From Oceanospirillaceae bacterium (lineage in GTDB: Bacteria; Pseudomonadota; Gammaproteobacteria; Pseudomonadales; Oceanobacteraceae), in assembly GCA_002724925.1 (NCBI GenBank), contig PBQA01000005.1, positions 57,416-121,415 on the forward strand: a stretch of DNA of 64,000 bases, in the 5' to 3' direction. The translations under genes and the position numbers were made by a program. Below, piece after piece: positions 27,387 through 37,129 of this stretch (the stretch's first letter is position 1; every line of letters starts with the position of its first letter). The notes beneath the pieces were generated by a model. The model did not search any database. It had not been told where the DNA came from and saw nothing but the letters and a program-made list of their open reading frames with translations.

Positions 27387-28259
27387 GTGGTTACCTCCAC
27401 GCCTGACACTTCCCGAAATGACAGCATTCTGATTTTTGACTCTGGCGCCGGTGGTCTGTCGATACTTTGTGAGGTCCGTAAAAAGCTCCCCAATACCCAT
27501 TTTCATTACTTGATGGATACCGCCTGCTTCCCCTACGGCAACCAGGTCGATAGCCATCTTGAAAGCCGTATCCCTGAATTATGCAGGGCCGCGGTCGAAC
27601 AATTGAATCCTGCAGTGCTCGTGCTCGCCTGCAACACCGCCAGCACGCTCGCACTGCCACTGCTGCGGGAAGCACTGGACATACCTGTCGTGGGGGTTGT
27701 CCCTGCTGTACGAGTCGCCGCTGGGCATTGTAGTGAAGCCGGTGATATCTCTTTCGGCTTGCTGGCAACCCCCGCGACCGTGAAACGTTCTTACACTGAC
27801 AACCTGATCTCAGACTTCGCTGATGGCTTCGAAGTTCACCGCTTTGGAAGCCCACTGCTGGTCAGTTATGCGGAGCGTGCGATCTCGGGAGACGATGTCA
27901 GTTCAGAGCTTGAGGCCCACCTTGGGCCCTGGCTGGCACAATATCCGGATATGAAAGCCATTGTGCTTGGCTGTACACATTACCCATTGCTACGTAAAGA
28001 GTTAGAACGTCTTTGGCCGACTCATCACTGGATTGATTCGGGTGAAGCCATTGCGCGCCAGACCGATAAAATACTTCGTGTTGCCACTTCATTGAGCAAC
28101 TCTCACGAAGCGGTAGTAGCAATCAGCCAGGAAAACAGGGCACGTCGCACCAGTTTGCACTGGACCGGAAATCAAGTGCCGCAAGGCGTTGCAGGCTACC
28201 TGACTGATTACGGCGAGCACCTGGAGTGGATGCCATTCCGCTGGCCCAAGACAGACTAA
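27387..28259 (+). CDS. murI: Glutamate racemase
   Basis: Makes D-glutamate for peptidoglycan. The 290-residue product contains ILIFDSGAGGLSILCEV near residue 13, the first catalytic Cys in LACNTAST near 81, and the second in GCTHYPLL near 195. The start is a GTG at 27387. A terminator follows immediately. Confidence 0.95.
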   Translation: MVTSTPDTSRNDSILIFDSGAGGLSILCEVRKKLPNTHFHYLMDTACFPYGNQVDSHLESRIPELCRAAVEQLNPAVLVLACNTASTLALPLLREALDIPVVGVVPAVRVAAGHCSEAGDISFGLLATPATVKRSYTDNLISDFADGFEVHRFGSPLLVSYAERAISGDDVSSELEAHLGPWLAQYPDMKAIVLGCTHYPLLRKELERLWPTHHWIDSGEAIARQTDKILRVATSLSNSHEAVVAISQENRARRTSLHWTGNQVPQGVAGYLTDYGEHLEWMPFRWPKTD

Positions 28260-28296
28260 AACTTATACAAGAACAAAACCCTGTATAAGTTTCTTC
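28260..28296 (+). terminator. Rho-independent terminator after murI
   Basis: A perfect 10-base stem AACTTATACA/TGTATAAGTT with a 12-base loop lies directly behind the murI stop, followed by TTCTTC. Confidence 0.7.
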
Positions 28297-28342
28297 AAAT
28301 TAAGTACCATTACCTGAAATCTGAATAAGCGACGGAACCAAA

Positions 28343-28894
28343 ATGTCGAAATTAGAGTCACTCTACAGTGACGTATTAACTGAACTGGGCGAAGACGTCT
28401 CTCGTGAAGGCCTGCTCGATACCCCTAAACGAGCTGCCAAGGCAATGCAGTTTCTGACCAGCGGCTACGAAACTAAAATCGACGAAGTCGTAAACGGTGC
28501 CGTATTCAGCAGCGACAACGACGAAATGGTCGTCGTAGAAGGTATTGAGTTTTACTCACTGTGCGAACACCACATGCTGCCCTTTATCGGGCGGTGCCAC
28601 ATTGGCTACCTGCCTAATGGTAAAGTACTTGGCCTCTCGAAGTTCGCACGTATTGTCGATATGTTCGGCCGTCGACTCCAGATTCAGGAGAACATGACGA
28701 AACAGATTGCAGAGGCCGTTGAAGAAGTGACTGGCTGCCGCGGTGTAGGTGTCATTGTTGAAGCCAAGCACATGTGTATGATGATGCGCGGTGTGCAGAA
28801 GCAGAATTCAATGATGCGAACGTCGGTGATGAAAGGAGACTTCCGCGAGAATCAGGCAACCCGTGAGGAGTTCATGAGGCTCGTCGGCCTCTGA
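28343..28894 (+). CDS. folE: GTP cyclohydrolase I (type IA)
   Basis: First enzyme of tetrahydrofolate synthesis, converting GTP to dihydroneopterin triphosphate. The 183 residues contain [20 protein letters not shown], with the Cys-His zinc ligands, and [20 protein letters not shown] near 147. Length and motif set are those of FolE type IA. Confidence 0.96.
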   Translation: MSKLESLYSDVLTELGEDVSREGLLDTPKRAAKAMQFLTSGYETKIDEVVNGAVFSSDNDEMVVVEGIEFYSLCEHHMLPFIGRCHIGYLPNGKVLGLSKFARIVDMFGRRLQIQENMTKQIAEAVEEVTGCRGVGVIVEAKHMCMMMRGVQKQNSMMRTSVMKGDFRENQATREEFMRLVGL

Positions 28895-29003
28895 TCTTTC
28901 GGTACTGGTCTTTAAGCACTTGCTCCACGCAACGGTCGACACTCCCACTTTGAAAGGCGCTGATGCGCCTTTCAGCACGACCTAAGGTTCTCTCAGGAAT
29001 ATT

Positions 29004-30401
29004 ATGGAAGCATTTGCCTGGTGGGTGTGGCCCATCCTTCTGTACATCGGCGGTATCGCCGCCGCTGCTGATGCCTTGTGGCAAGGCAGAACCGCTCAGG
29101 GAACGGCTGCTTGGGTGCTCGCCCTTGTTTTATTTCCACTCGGTGCATTGCCCGTCTACCTGTTTTTTGGCAGTCGCCGGTTTCGCGGCTATCGCCGTGC
29201 CCGCCGCAAGAAAGACACACGACTCGCACAACGTCAGAGGCAAATCCGAAAAACGCTGAACGACGCTGAGCTATCCCCAGACAAAACTACCCTGCCTCTA
29301 AAGCGTCTTTTTCGCGTACCTATGCTCGACGGTAACGACACCGAATTACTGATCAATGGTCACGAGACCTTCAATGCCATCCTTAACACAGTAAGAACAG
29401 CTCGACATACCGTCTGCGTGCAGTTCTACACCTTCCGTGATGATGCTCTCGGCCAGTGCTTCGCAGATGTTCTTTGTCAAAAGGCAGCTGAGGGGGTCCG
29501 GATCTATCTGCTCTACGACGAAATTGGCTCAGGCGGTCTGGATAAAAAATTCATCAAACAGATGACGGATGTAGGGATTGAGGTATCACGCTTTAATCCG
29601 CTGAAACTTCGCAACCGTACCAATATCAACTTCCGCAACCATCGTAAGTTAGTAATTATCGATGATCACATCACCTTCGTAGGCGGCCACAACGTGGGCA
29701 TCGAGTACTTAGGTAAAGATCCTGAAATCGGCCACTGGCGTGACACCCACATGCGTGTTTCTGGTCCGGTATCTCTGGCCTTTCAGTTGTCGTTCAGCGA
29801 AGACTGGATGTGGGCTACCGGTGACGCTCCACTGTTGCGCTGGGAACAGCCTCAGATCATGGGTAAGCGTAAAGTGATGTGCATCAACCCAAGTCCTGCG
29901 GATTACTACGACAGCGGCAGCCTCTTTTTTACTCATATGATCAATACGGCCAAAGAGCGTTGCTGGATAGTAAGTCCGTATTTCGTTCCCGATCAGAATG
30001 TCTATGCTGCGCTGCAACTGGCCGGTCTGCGCGGAGTCGATGTCAGAATTATTCTTCCGGGTGTCTCAGACAACTGGATGGTGGCACAGGCCAATCGCAG
30101 CTATGTTGCTTCTTTGCAAAAAGCTCAGGTTCAGTTTTACACCTACGAACCGGGCTTCCTACATCAGAAAGTTATGCTCGTTGACGACGAATGGTCATGT
30201 GTCAGCAGCGCCAACCTGGATAACCGTTCGCTGCGCATTAATTTTGAAATAGGTGCTCTGATTAAAGACAAAGAGTTTGCTGACGAAATTGAAGCCATGA
30301 TGCTTGATGACCTCGAGCATTGCCGTCCTACTCACGTCGATCAGCGCTGGTGGAAACAGCTTCTTGCACGCCTGCTTCGTTTAATCGCACCCGTACTTTA
30401 A
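29004..30401 (+). CDS. cls: Cardiolipin synthase (phospholipase D superfamily)
   Basis: Inner-membrane enzyme of 465 residues that joins two phosphatidylglycerols into cardiolipin. Two N-terminal membrane segments (about 3-21 and 35-55) are followed by two HKD motifs: NHRKLVIIDDHITFVGGHN near residue 213 and LHQKVMLVDDEWSCVSSANLD near 390, each with H-x-K-x4-D. A terminator follows. Confidence 0.94.
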   Translation: MEAFAWWVWPILLYIGGIAAAADALWQGRTAQGTAAWVLALVLFPLGALPVYLFFGSRRFRGYRRARRKKDTRLAQRQRQIRKTLNDAELSPDKTTLPLKRLFRVPMLDGNDTELLINGHETFNAILNTVRTARHTVCVQFYTFRDDALGQCFADVLCQKAAEGVRIYLLYDEIGSGGLDKKFIKQMTDVGIEVSRFNPLKLRNRTNINFRNHRKLVIIDDHITFVGGHNVGIEYLGKDPEIGHWRDTHMRVSGPVSLAFQLSFSEDWMWATGDAPLLRWEQPQIMGKRKVMCINPSPADYYDSGSLFFTHMINTAKERCWIVSPYFVPDQNVYAALQLAGLRGVDVRIILPGVSDNWMVAQANRSYVASLQKAQVQFYTYEPGFLHQKVMLVDDEWSCVSSANLDNRSLRINFEIGALIKDKEFADEIEAMMLDDLEHCRPTHVDQRWWKQLLARLLRLIAPVL

Positions 30402-30420
30402 AAACCAGTACCAATAAAAA

Positions 30421-30442
30421 ACCGGGCAAGAGCCCGGTTTTC
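30421..30442. terminator. Rho-independent terminator between cls and ompW
   Basis: Stem ACCGGGC/GCCCGGT with a 4-base loop and T-rich tail on the plus side; A-rich upstream bases make it also usable for the converging ompW. Confidence 0.85.
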
Positions 30443-30465
30443 TGTGATCTGGATGCGTTGATTGA

Positions 30466-31107
30466 TCAGAACTTATAGCCGCACGCAACCATAAAGGCGA
30501 TCGGATCGATTTCGACGTCGAGGCCATCGGCTGCTCCACCCTTCACTTCAGTGTCGATATCAACTTTCCAGACAGAAGCGTTCACCAGCCATTTTTCGTC
30601 GATCATATAATCGACCCCCGCGCTGTACGCCAAACCAAAACTTGGTTTCAGCCCATTTGAACCCAGGCCTGCATCGTCCTCTTCGTCAAAGAAGAAGGTG
30701 TAGTTCACACCGAGTCCGACGTATGGCTGAATCGCAGAATCCGCGCCCATAGGGTAGTATTGAGCAGACAAAGTGGGTGGCAGGTGTTTCGTAGTCAGAA
30801 CATCCGCACCATCAATCGCACCACCGTCACCTTCAGCCGTGTGCTCGAACGGTGTTGCTGCAAGCAATTCCACACCGAAGTACTGATTGACCATGTAAAC
30901 ACCAGTCAGTCCGAGTTGGATGTCACTATCGATATCCAGCTCTGAATTCGGCACCAGCTCGCTGGTATCGGCATTGCCATCCTTAGGAATAACGTTGATT
31001 ACGCCGGCTTTAACGATAATATCCCCGGCTTCGTATGCAAATGCGGGAACAGCAGGAAGGAAAGCCATTGATACAGCACCAGCGATCAGGGTTTTCATCA
31101 GTTTCAT
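30466..31107 (-). CDS. ompW: OmpW-family outer-membrane beta-barrel
   Basis: A 213-residue outer-membrane protein starting MKLMKTLIAGAVSMAF, with a signal peptide ending AFA near residue 24. The OmpW features are AGVINVIPKDG near 33, LGLTGVYMVNQYFGVELLA near 63-82, AQYYPMGADSAIQPYVGLGV near 108, and a C-terminal aromatic VACGYKF for barrel insertion. Small OmpW barrels carry hydrophobic solutes. An AAGGAGTG ribosome site precedes the ATG, and an exact FNR consensus lies about 70 bases upstream; OmpW is an FNR-responsive gene in E. coli. Confidence 0.93.
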   Translation of the reverse strand: MKLMKTLIAGAVSMAFLPAVPAFAYEAGDIIVKAGVINVIPKDGNADTSELVPNSELDIDSDIQLGLTGVYMVNQYFGVELLAATPFEHTAEGDGGAIDGADVLTTKHLPPTLSAQYYPMGADSAIQPYVGLGVNYTFFFDEEDDAGLGSNGLKPSFGLAYSAGVDYMIDEKWLVNASVWKVDIDTEVKGGAADGLDVEIDPIAFMVACGYKF

Positions 31108-31172
31108 CGCGCACTCCTTATATCTGTGCAATAGAAAACACAGCCAGAGTACGCAATTGACAATAACGTCAT

Positions 31173-31186
31173 TTGATACAAATCAA
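31173..31186. promoter_or_regulatory. Perfect FNR/ANR binding site before ompW
   Basis: TTGAT-ACAA-ATCAA matches the FNR/ANR consensus TTGATnnnnATCAA in all ten fixed bases. Its centre lies about 72 bases upstream of the ompW start codon. The same window encodes an FNR protein. Confidence 0.85.
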
Positions 31187-31362
31187 AAACCAAACAACAA
31201 CGAACGGTTCACAGTCGCGAAGCACGATCTATGTCAATTTTCAGAGATATATGTGCGAATGAAGCCAGACAACCGGACCTTTATGAACGCAGGTCGTCAA
31301 AGTTTAATTTCTGGCCTATAGTTACAAGATGAGTATAACTTTCATGTTGCAGGACACAGGAC

Positions 31363-33186
31363 TTGAGTAGCCCGCAGAAGACAACAGATCAGGAATTTGT
31401 TCAGAAAAGCCACGTTGGCGTGCGTCTGCTTTCTTATCTACTGGCTTTCAGTTTTATTGTCAGCGTTCTTGCGTCGGGCTTTGTGCTCTATTCCGATTAT
31501 CGCCGGGGCGTCAACCAGTATCGCAGCAACCTTGATCAGATCCATGCAAGTTACCAGGAAAGTATCAGTTACAGCCTGTGGAACTTTGACAATCGCCAGA
31601 TCGAATCTCAGCTGTCAGGTATTCTTAATTTCCCTGGCGTGGTTTACGTCTACATTGAAAGCCGTGAAAAGCTGGTTCAGAGTGCTGGCGACATCTATGC
31701 AGCAGCCGACCTTCACTACTCATTCCCCCTGACCCACCAGAGCGCGTCTCAAGAATACGAACTTGGTAACCTGTACCTGAATGTGAACTACACCGGGCTC
31801 TATGATGACCTTAAGCACAAAGCGCTTACCATCATAGGTACACAGTTCATTAAGACGTTCTCTGTGTCTATTTTCATTCTTGTTATGGTGCGCCTGCTGA
31901 TAACACGACGTCTTGATGTCATGGCCCAATGGGCGCACACGTTCAGCTTAAATAATCTGGATGACCCACTGCAGTTCCACGACCAACATAAAAGGTCTGA
32001 CGAGCTCGACATGGTCGCTAATGCCATTAACCGTATGCGCGAAACACTGCGCAATGATGCGCAAGAACGCGAACAGGCTCGTGAACAACTGGTCGAGACT
32101 AAAGAGCAACTTACCGTCGCCATCGACAATGCTTCTCTGGGCTTCGCGCGATATTTGCCCGAGTCCGATCATCTGCAGTGCAACAACCACTTCGCTCGCC
32201 ACCTGGCAACCACCCGTCAGGAGCTGGAATCCATGCCCAGCGCGATGGAGCACATCCGCGACATGGTCAGAGGTCTGAAAGGACCTGAGCAGCGGGAGAA
32301 AATCAATCAGTTACTGCTTGGTCGTATTTCGCGCCTGCACGGTGAATTTACCATCGCCAACTTCCGTAACGAGAAATGCTACTTTGATATCACCATGCAG
32401 ACACTACAGTTCAGCGAGTCGCGCCCTCGTGAAGTGTTGATCTGCATGCTGGATAAAACTCGGGAACAATCTGCGACCCGTCGTGCTCACGAGCTGGCGG
32501 CATCGCTTGAAAATAAGGTGACCGAACGCACTGAACAGCTCTATACAGAACAACAAAAAGCGAGAGATACCATAAGGCGTCTTGAAACCCGTCTTGAGCA
32601 GAAGAATGCCCAGATGAACCAGCAGTCGACGAATGAATTTAAAAAGTGGCTGCTTGCAGAAATGGAAGAGCACTACCCTGAAGGTGCTGACCTTCCCGGC
32701 AGAATGCCTGTCATGCGTGAATACCTCCGCCACTGTATCAATGAGGGCCAGGGCGCTGTTGATCTGCCAAAACTCTTCGACGACCTCTTGCGCGAGTCGG
32801 AGATTCTCAAGTCCGTTCGCACTGTGACTCAAATGCCCTTCTCTCTGGTGATTTCAGAGCCAGCCGGACTGTTATCATTTTTGATCAGCCTCACCCTTGA
32901 GCGAGAACCGATGCTGAAACGAGCCACCCTCCTCAAATCCAGTGCTGAAGTAAAAGGGGCTACCGCTCAGGTACATTTCTCACTGGTACTACCAGAAGGT
33001 ACGGATGAGGCAACACCTCACCCGCACTTCGGTTTGGCTGAATACATCACCAGGACACGCTTTCATGGCGAACTCACCCGCCAGTTAAGCAACGAGAATA
33101 CACTCGACATCGATTTGTCTATTGCCTTGTATGATCACTCTGACGAGTCGGTGCACGACGACGATGAAAACGAAGTAGAAGCCTGA
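31363..33186 (+). CDS. Membrane sensor with PAS and degenerate kinase-like region
   Basis: A 607-residue protein read from a TTG at 31363; no in-frame ATG is close. It has two membrane segments (about 25-45 and 170-190) around a periplasmic domain of about 120 residues, a HAMP-like linker (RRLDVMAQWAHTFSLNNLDDP), a PAS-type domain (about 250-370), and a coiled coil ending near 430. The C-terminal 170 residues resemble the fold of a histidine-kinase ATPase only in outline; I see no H-box, N-box, or G-box. It may bind and signal without kinase activity. Function unknown. Confidence 0.75.
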   Translation: MSSPQKTTDQEFVQKSHVGVRLLSYLLAFSFIVSVLASGFVLYSDYRRGVNQYRSNLDQIHASYQESISYSLWNFDNRQIESQLSGILNFPGVVYVYIESREKLVQSAGDIYAAADLHYSFPLTHQSASQEYELGNLYLNVNYTGLYDDLKHKALTIIGTQFIKTFSVSIFILVMVRLLITRRLDVMAQWAHTFSLNNLDDPLQFHDQHKRSDELDMVANAINRMRETLRNDAQEREQAREQLVETKEQLTVAIDNASLGFARYLPESDHLQCNNHFARHLATTRQELESMPSAMEHIRDMVRGLKGPEQREKINQLLLGRISRLHGEFTIANFRNEKCYFDITMQTLQFSESRPREVLICMLDKTREQSATRRAHELAASLENKVTERTEQLYTEQQKARDTIRRLETRLEQKNAQMNQQSTNEFKKWLLAEMEEHYPEGADLPGRMPVMREYLRHCINEGQGAVDLPKLFDDLLRESEILKSVRTVTQMPFSLVISEPAGLLSFLISLTLEREPMLKRATLLKSSAEVKGATAQVHFSLVLPEGTDEATPHPHFGLAEYITRTRFHGELTRQLSNENTLDIDLSIALYDHSDESVHDDDENEVEA

Positions 33187-33208
33187 TCAGTAATTCACTG
33201 ACAAAAAA

Positions 33209-33240
33209 ACGGCCAGCAATTGCTGGCCGTAATTATTTTT
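33209..33240. terminator. Bidirectional terminator between convergent genes
   Basis: A perfect 22-base palindrome (ACGGCCAGCAA mirrored) flanked by seven A on the left and AATTATTTTT on the right. It ends both the sensor gene and the acyl-CoA dehydrogenase gene. Confidence 0.92.
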
Positions 33241-33252
33241 GTTGTTAGCTAC

Positions 33253-35058
33253 TCACAGAAAAGCAAAGCTGTCTTCTTCCATCTGCATCAGAGACTTCGG
33301 ATCTTTAAGCATCATTTTGCTGTGTGATTTTGCACGAGGTAAAAGTCGATCATAGTAAAATTCCGCGGTCTGAATCTTCGCTTTATGGAAACCAACGTCT
33401 TTTCCTTCAGCGATATTCGTATAAGCGGCGTCGGCCATTTTCGCCCAGAAGAACGCCATAACGATATAGCACGAGTACATCAGGTAATCGACCGATGCAG
33501 CCCCCACCATGTCGCGATCCTTTCTTGCTTTAAACGCAATACGGAACGTATTCAGGCGCCAGGCGATCATTGCCCGCTTTAAGCGGCGGATAAATGGCTT
33601 CATCTCTTTGGTGTTTTTGTGAGTTTTAATAAACTCAGACACCACAGCACGGAAATCATCAAACGACTTCATACGCCCGAGAAGGATCTTACGTCCTAAC
33701 AGATCCAGCGCCTGAACACCGGTTGTTCCTTCATACAGTTTCGCGATCTGGGTATCACGAATGATCTGCTCCATGCCCCATTCTTTAATAAAGCCATGGC
33801 CGCCGTACACCTGCACGCCGTGATTCGCTGCTTCATAACCCAGTTCAGTAAGACCCGCCTTCATAATCGGGGTCAGGAAGCCCAGTTTGTCATCCCAGTC
33901 TTCATAGCCTTTCATATCGCCGTTGCTGTGCGCCGCCATCATTTTATCGGCCAGAGTGGCAGCGTAATACAACATCGCACGACCACCTTCAGCAATAGCT
34001 TTCTGGGTCAGCAGCATCCGACGTACGTCCGGATGAACGATCAGTGCATCAGCCACTTTATCCGGGCTCTTCTTCCCACTCAGAGACCGCATTGAACGAC
34101 GCTCTTTGGCGTAAGGCAGTGCCCCCTGAAAAGAAAGCTCTGCTGCGCCAATACCCTGAATAGAAGTACCCAGACGTGCCGTGTTCATAAAAGTAAACAT
34201 GCAATGCAGGCCCTTGTTCTCTGGGCCAATCAGAAAGCCTTTAGAACCATCGAAGTTCATTACACACGTCGATGATCCGTGAATTCCCATTTTGTGTTCG
34301 ATAGAACCGCAGGTCACATTGTTCGGTTCACCATCGCTGCCATCGTCGTTCACATTCAGCTTCGGCACAATAAACAAAGAAATACCTTTTGTCCCTGCCG
34401 GCGCATCAGGAAGGCGCGCGAGCACGATATGAATAATATTGTCTGTAAAGTCGTGCTCACCAGACGAGATAAAGATCTTGGTACCGGTAATATTGTAACT
34501 ACCGTCTGGATTTGGTTCGGCTTTGGTTTTCACCTGGCCCAGGTCAGTACCGCACTGAGGTTCTGTCAGGCACATGGTGCCGGTCCAGCGCCCCTCTGTT
34601 AATGGCACCAGGAAGGTCTGCTTCTGCTCTTCAGTACCGTGCAGGTAGATGGTGTTCATCGCACCCAGAGACAAGCCCGGGTACATACCCCATACCCAGT
34701 TTGCCGTGCCGATCAGTTCAGATTTGATCACACCCAGAGACAGAGGCAAGCCCTGACCGCCGTATTCAACAGGTGCAGACATCCCCTGCCAGCCACCTTC
34801 CATATATTGCTGATACGCTTCTTTGAAGCCAGCCGGAGTCGTAACCTGACCATCGTTAAACTGACAGCCCTCATCGCCGACCTGGTATAAGGGGGATAAC
34901 ACCTCTTCACTGAAACGAGCAGCTTCGCCAATGATGGCGTCAACCATATCAGGCGTCGCTTCATCGCCGCCCGGAATATTTTTGTAGTGGCTCTGATAAT
35001 CAAATACATCGTTAATCAGAAAGTTGATGTCGCGCAGTGGTGCTTTAAATTGAATCAT
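33253..35058 (-). CDS. Acyl-CoA dehydrogenase (large, C-terminal extended type)
   Basis: FAD enzyme of fatty-acid beta-oxidation. The 601-residue product starts MIQFKAPLRDINFLINDVFD, typical of the large bacterial acyl-CoA dehydrogenases. It contains MCLTEPQCGTDLGQVKTKA near residue 158, GIHGSSTCVMNFDGSKGFLIG near 265-285, the QVYGGHGFIKEWGMEQIIRD segment near 435 and a C-terminal extension. The ATG at 35058 is chosen over one 5 codons earlier. A near-consensus FNR/ANR box lies about 145-157 bases upstream. Confidence 0.94.
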   Translation of the reverse strand: MIQFKAPLRDINFLINDVFDYQSHYKNIPGGDEATPDMVDAIIGEAARFSEEVLSPLYQVGDEGCQFNDGQVTTPAGFKEAYQQYMEGGWQGMSAPVEYGGQGLPLSLGVIKSELIGTANWVWGMYPGLSLGAMNTIYLHGTEEQKQTFLVPLTEGRWTGTMCLTEPQCGTDLGQVKTKAEPNPDGSYNITGTKIFISSGEHDFTDNIIHIVLARLPDAPAGTKGISLFIVPKLNVNDDGSDGEPNNVTCGSIEHKMGIHGSSTCVMNFDGSKGFLIGPENKGLHCMFTFMNTARLGTSIQGIGAAELSFQGALPYAKERRSMRSLSGKKSPDKVADALIVHPDVRRMLLTQKAIAEGGRAMLYYAATLADKMMAAHSNGDMKGYEDWDDKLGFLTPIMKAGLTELGYEAANHGVQVYGGHGFIKEWGMEQIIRDTQIAKLYEGTTGVQALDLLGRKILLGRMKSFDDFRAVVSEFIKTHKNTKEMKPFIRRLKRAMIAWRLNTFRIAFKARKDRDMVGAASVDYLMYSCYIVMAFFWAKMADAAYTNIAEGKDVGFHKAKIQTAEFYYDRLLPRAKSHSKMMLKDPKSLMQMEEDSFAFL

Positions 35059-35201
35059 GAAACTGTCTCGCAAATAGAAAACAAGCTGTTGAAAAAACAG
35101 ACAGTCAGCATTCTTTCAGTCGAAGAAGTAGCTCGCCATTGGCCGCGATGACCAACACAGTGTGTCACAGTGGTAACTCAGGGGGTTTTCTGGGGGCGTT
35201 A

Positions 35202-35215
35202 TTGAGGTAGATCAA
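35202..35215. promoter_or_regulatory. Near-consensus FNR/ANR site before acyl-CoA dehydrogenase
   Basis: TTGAG-GTAG-ATCAA differs from TTGATnnnnATCAA at one position. It lies in the gap behind fadD and about 150 bases upstream of the acyl-CoA dehydrogenase start. Confidence 0.4.
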
Positions 35216-35222
35216 GAAACAA

Positions 35223-35248
35223 AACAGCCCCTGCAGGAGGGGCTGTTT
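35223..35248 (-). terminator. Terminator hairpin after fadD
   Basis: Stem AACAGCCCCT/AGGGGCTGTT with loop GCAGG; read on the minus strand it is followed by GTTTTGTTTC. It lies just beyond the fadD stop. Confidence 0.75.
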
Positions 35249-35272
35249 CTTATAGCAGTGAAGTCAGCGCGA

Positions 35273-37000
35273 TTACGCTGGCTCAGCTTCTTTATTTTTC
35301 GAAGCTTCTTCGTCTTTCAGTTCGCGACGCAGAATCTTACCAACCGGTGTCATCGGCAGTTCATCACGGAACTCGATGTACTTAGGCTGTTTATAACCAG
35401 TCAGGCTTTCACGGCAGTGCGCTTTAATATCGTCCGCTGTGAGGTTTTTATCGGTTGAGATGACGAAAAGCTTCACGGCTTCACCGCTCTTCTCATCTGG
35501 AATACCGATAGCCGCACAGTTTTCTACTGCTGGGTGAGCCGCCACAACTTCTTCGATTTCATTTGGATATACGTTGAAACCAGACACCAGAATCATGTCT
35601 TTAATACGGTCAACGATCTTCACGAAACCATCGTCGTCGATAACAGCAACGTCACCGGTTTTCAGCCATTCACCGTCTTCAGTGAAGGAGTCTGCAGTGG
35701 CTTCAGGGCGATTCCAGTAGCCTTTCATCACCTGAGGACCTTTAACGCACAGTTCGCCACGTTCGCCCTGAGCAACTTCATTACCCTGATCGTCAATACA
35801 TTTAAGCGACGTACCCGGTACCGCCTGACCTACCGTACCAAGACGTTCAAGGCCTGCTGCTGGGTTAACCGCAACAATTGGCGAGCACTCAGTCAGACCA
35901 TAGCCTTCAGAGATGCCACAGCCAGTGGTTTCTTTCCAGCGTTTGGCGGTGTCGTCCATAAGTGCAGTACCACCAGACAGAGTCAGGTTCAGGTGTTCAA
36001 AATTACATTCTTTGAATTCTGGGTGGTTCAGCAGACCAACGAACAGAGTGTTCAGACCAACGAAGCCATCCAGGCGATGAGGTTTGATCATCTTAATGAA
36101 CATGCCCGGATCGCGAGGATTTGCAATCAGGATGCTGTGATCACCAGAATCCAGCATAGCCATCAGGTGAACCGTGAACGAGTAAATGTGGTACAGCGGC
36201 AGTGGTGCAACGACAGTTGCGCCTTCAGCAGGTTTCAGTGGCTTACCGTTGTCATCAACCTGAGCCATGTTGGCGCGCGCCTGAAGCATATTGGCAATCA
36301 GGTTCAGGTTAGTCAGTTCAGCGCCCTTGGCAACACCTGTCGTACCACCGGTGTACTGCAGAACGATAGTGCTGTCGTGACCAGTAATGTGGTTCTTCTT
36401 GTGCGCGCCCGCAGACTTACCAAGGCTCAGTGCTTTACGGAAACGCACGGCCGTTGGCAGTGAATAATCCGGGATCATTTTCTTGATGTACTTAGCAGCA
36501 GCGTTGATCAGCTGACGCTTAGGGAAAGGCAGCATATCGGCAAGACTGGTCACGATAACATGCTTCAAGCCTGTCTCTGGCAGAATGCTCTGCACAGACT
36601 TAGCGAACATGTCCATGCATACCAGCGCTTTGGCACCAGAGTCATTGAACTGGTGAAGCATCTCGCGTTCGGTGTACAGCGGATTGGTATTCACCAGAAT
36701 CATTCCGGCACGAAGAACACCGTATACCGCAATAGGGCACTGCATGATGTTTGGCATCTGAACCGCGACACGGTCGCCTGGCTGCAGAGTCGTGTGGTTC
36801 TGGAGGTAGGATGCGAATGCTGCACTGTACTCGTCGATTTCACGGTAGGTCAGAGTGTAGCCTACGCTGGTGAACGCTTTACGGTCAGCGTAACGCTTGA
36901 ATGCACTGTCGATGCATTCAACAACCGAATCGTATTCATTCACATTGATGGTATCAACGATACCGGGCGCACGTTTGCCGTCCCAGAAAGACGCATCCAT
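35273..37000 (-). CDS. fadD: Long-chain fatty-acid--CoA ligase
   Basis: Activates fatty acids to acyl-CoA with ATP at the inner membrane. The 575-residue adenylating enzyme has the P-loop-like YTGGTTGVAKGAELTN near residue 218, GYGLTECSP near 370, and the hinge and catalytic block KTGDVAVIDDDGFVKIVDR, then IKDMILVSGFNVYP near 455-470. Catalytic Lys is in GKILRREL near 555. Its C-terminus is Glu/Lys-rich. It is divergent from the AraC gene and followed by a terminator. Confidence 0.95.
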   Translation of the reverse strand: MDASFWDGKRAPGIVDTINVNEYDSVVECIDSAFKRYADRKAFTSVGYTLTYREIDEYSAAFASYLQNHTTLQPGDRVAVQMPNIMQCPIAVYGVLRAGMILVNTNPLYTEREMLHQFNDSGAKALVCMDMFAKSVQSILPETGLKHVIVTSLADMLPFPKRQLINAAAKYIKKMIPDYSLPTAVRFRKALSLGKSAGAHKKNHITGHDSTIVLQYTGGTTGVAKGAELTNLNLIANMLQARANMAQVDDNGKPLKPAEGATVVAPLPLYHIYSFTVHLMAMLDSGDHSILIANPRDPGMFIKMIKPHRLDGFVGLNTLFVGLLNHPEFKECNFEHLNLTLSGGTALMDDTAKRWKETTGCGISEGYGLTECSPIVAVNPAAGLERLGTVGQAVPGTSLKCIDDQGNEVAQGERGELCVKGPQVMKGYWNRPEATADSFTEDGEWLKTGDVAVIDDDGFVKIVDRIKDMILVSGFNVYPNEIEEVVAAHPAVENCAAIGIPDEKSGEAVKLFVISTDKNLTADDIKAHCRESLTGYKQPKYIEFRDELPMTPVGKILRRELKDEEASKNKEAEPA

Positions 37001-37129
37001 AGGTTTTTCCCCTGTTTATTTGATCGTTTTTTATGGCGCCCAGACTATGAAGCAAAGCGAGTTTGAGCGAAAGTGATATTCGTGACATCATTTTGGTCAT
37101 TTATCGCCACACATTGTATCAGGTTTATC

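Noticed and set aside
31329..31370. 13-codon leader peptide before the sensor gene
   Set aside because: An ATG ORF overlaps the TTG start, but it has no attenuation-like structure or codon pattern.
35534..36463. Long antisense ORF (309 codons) within fadD
   Set aside because: It lies entirely inside a gene with all ligase motifs; the product shows no known domain and no ribosome site.
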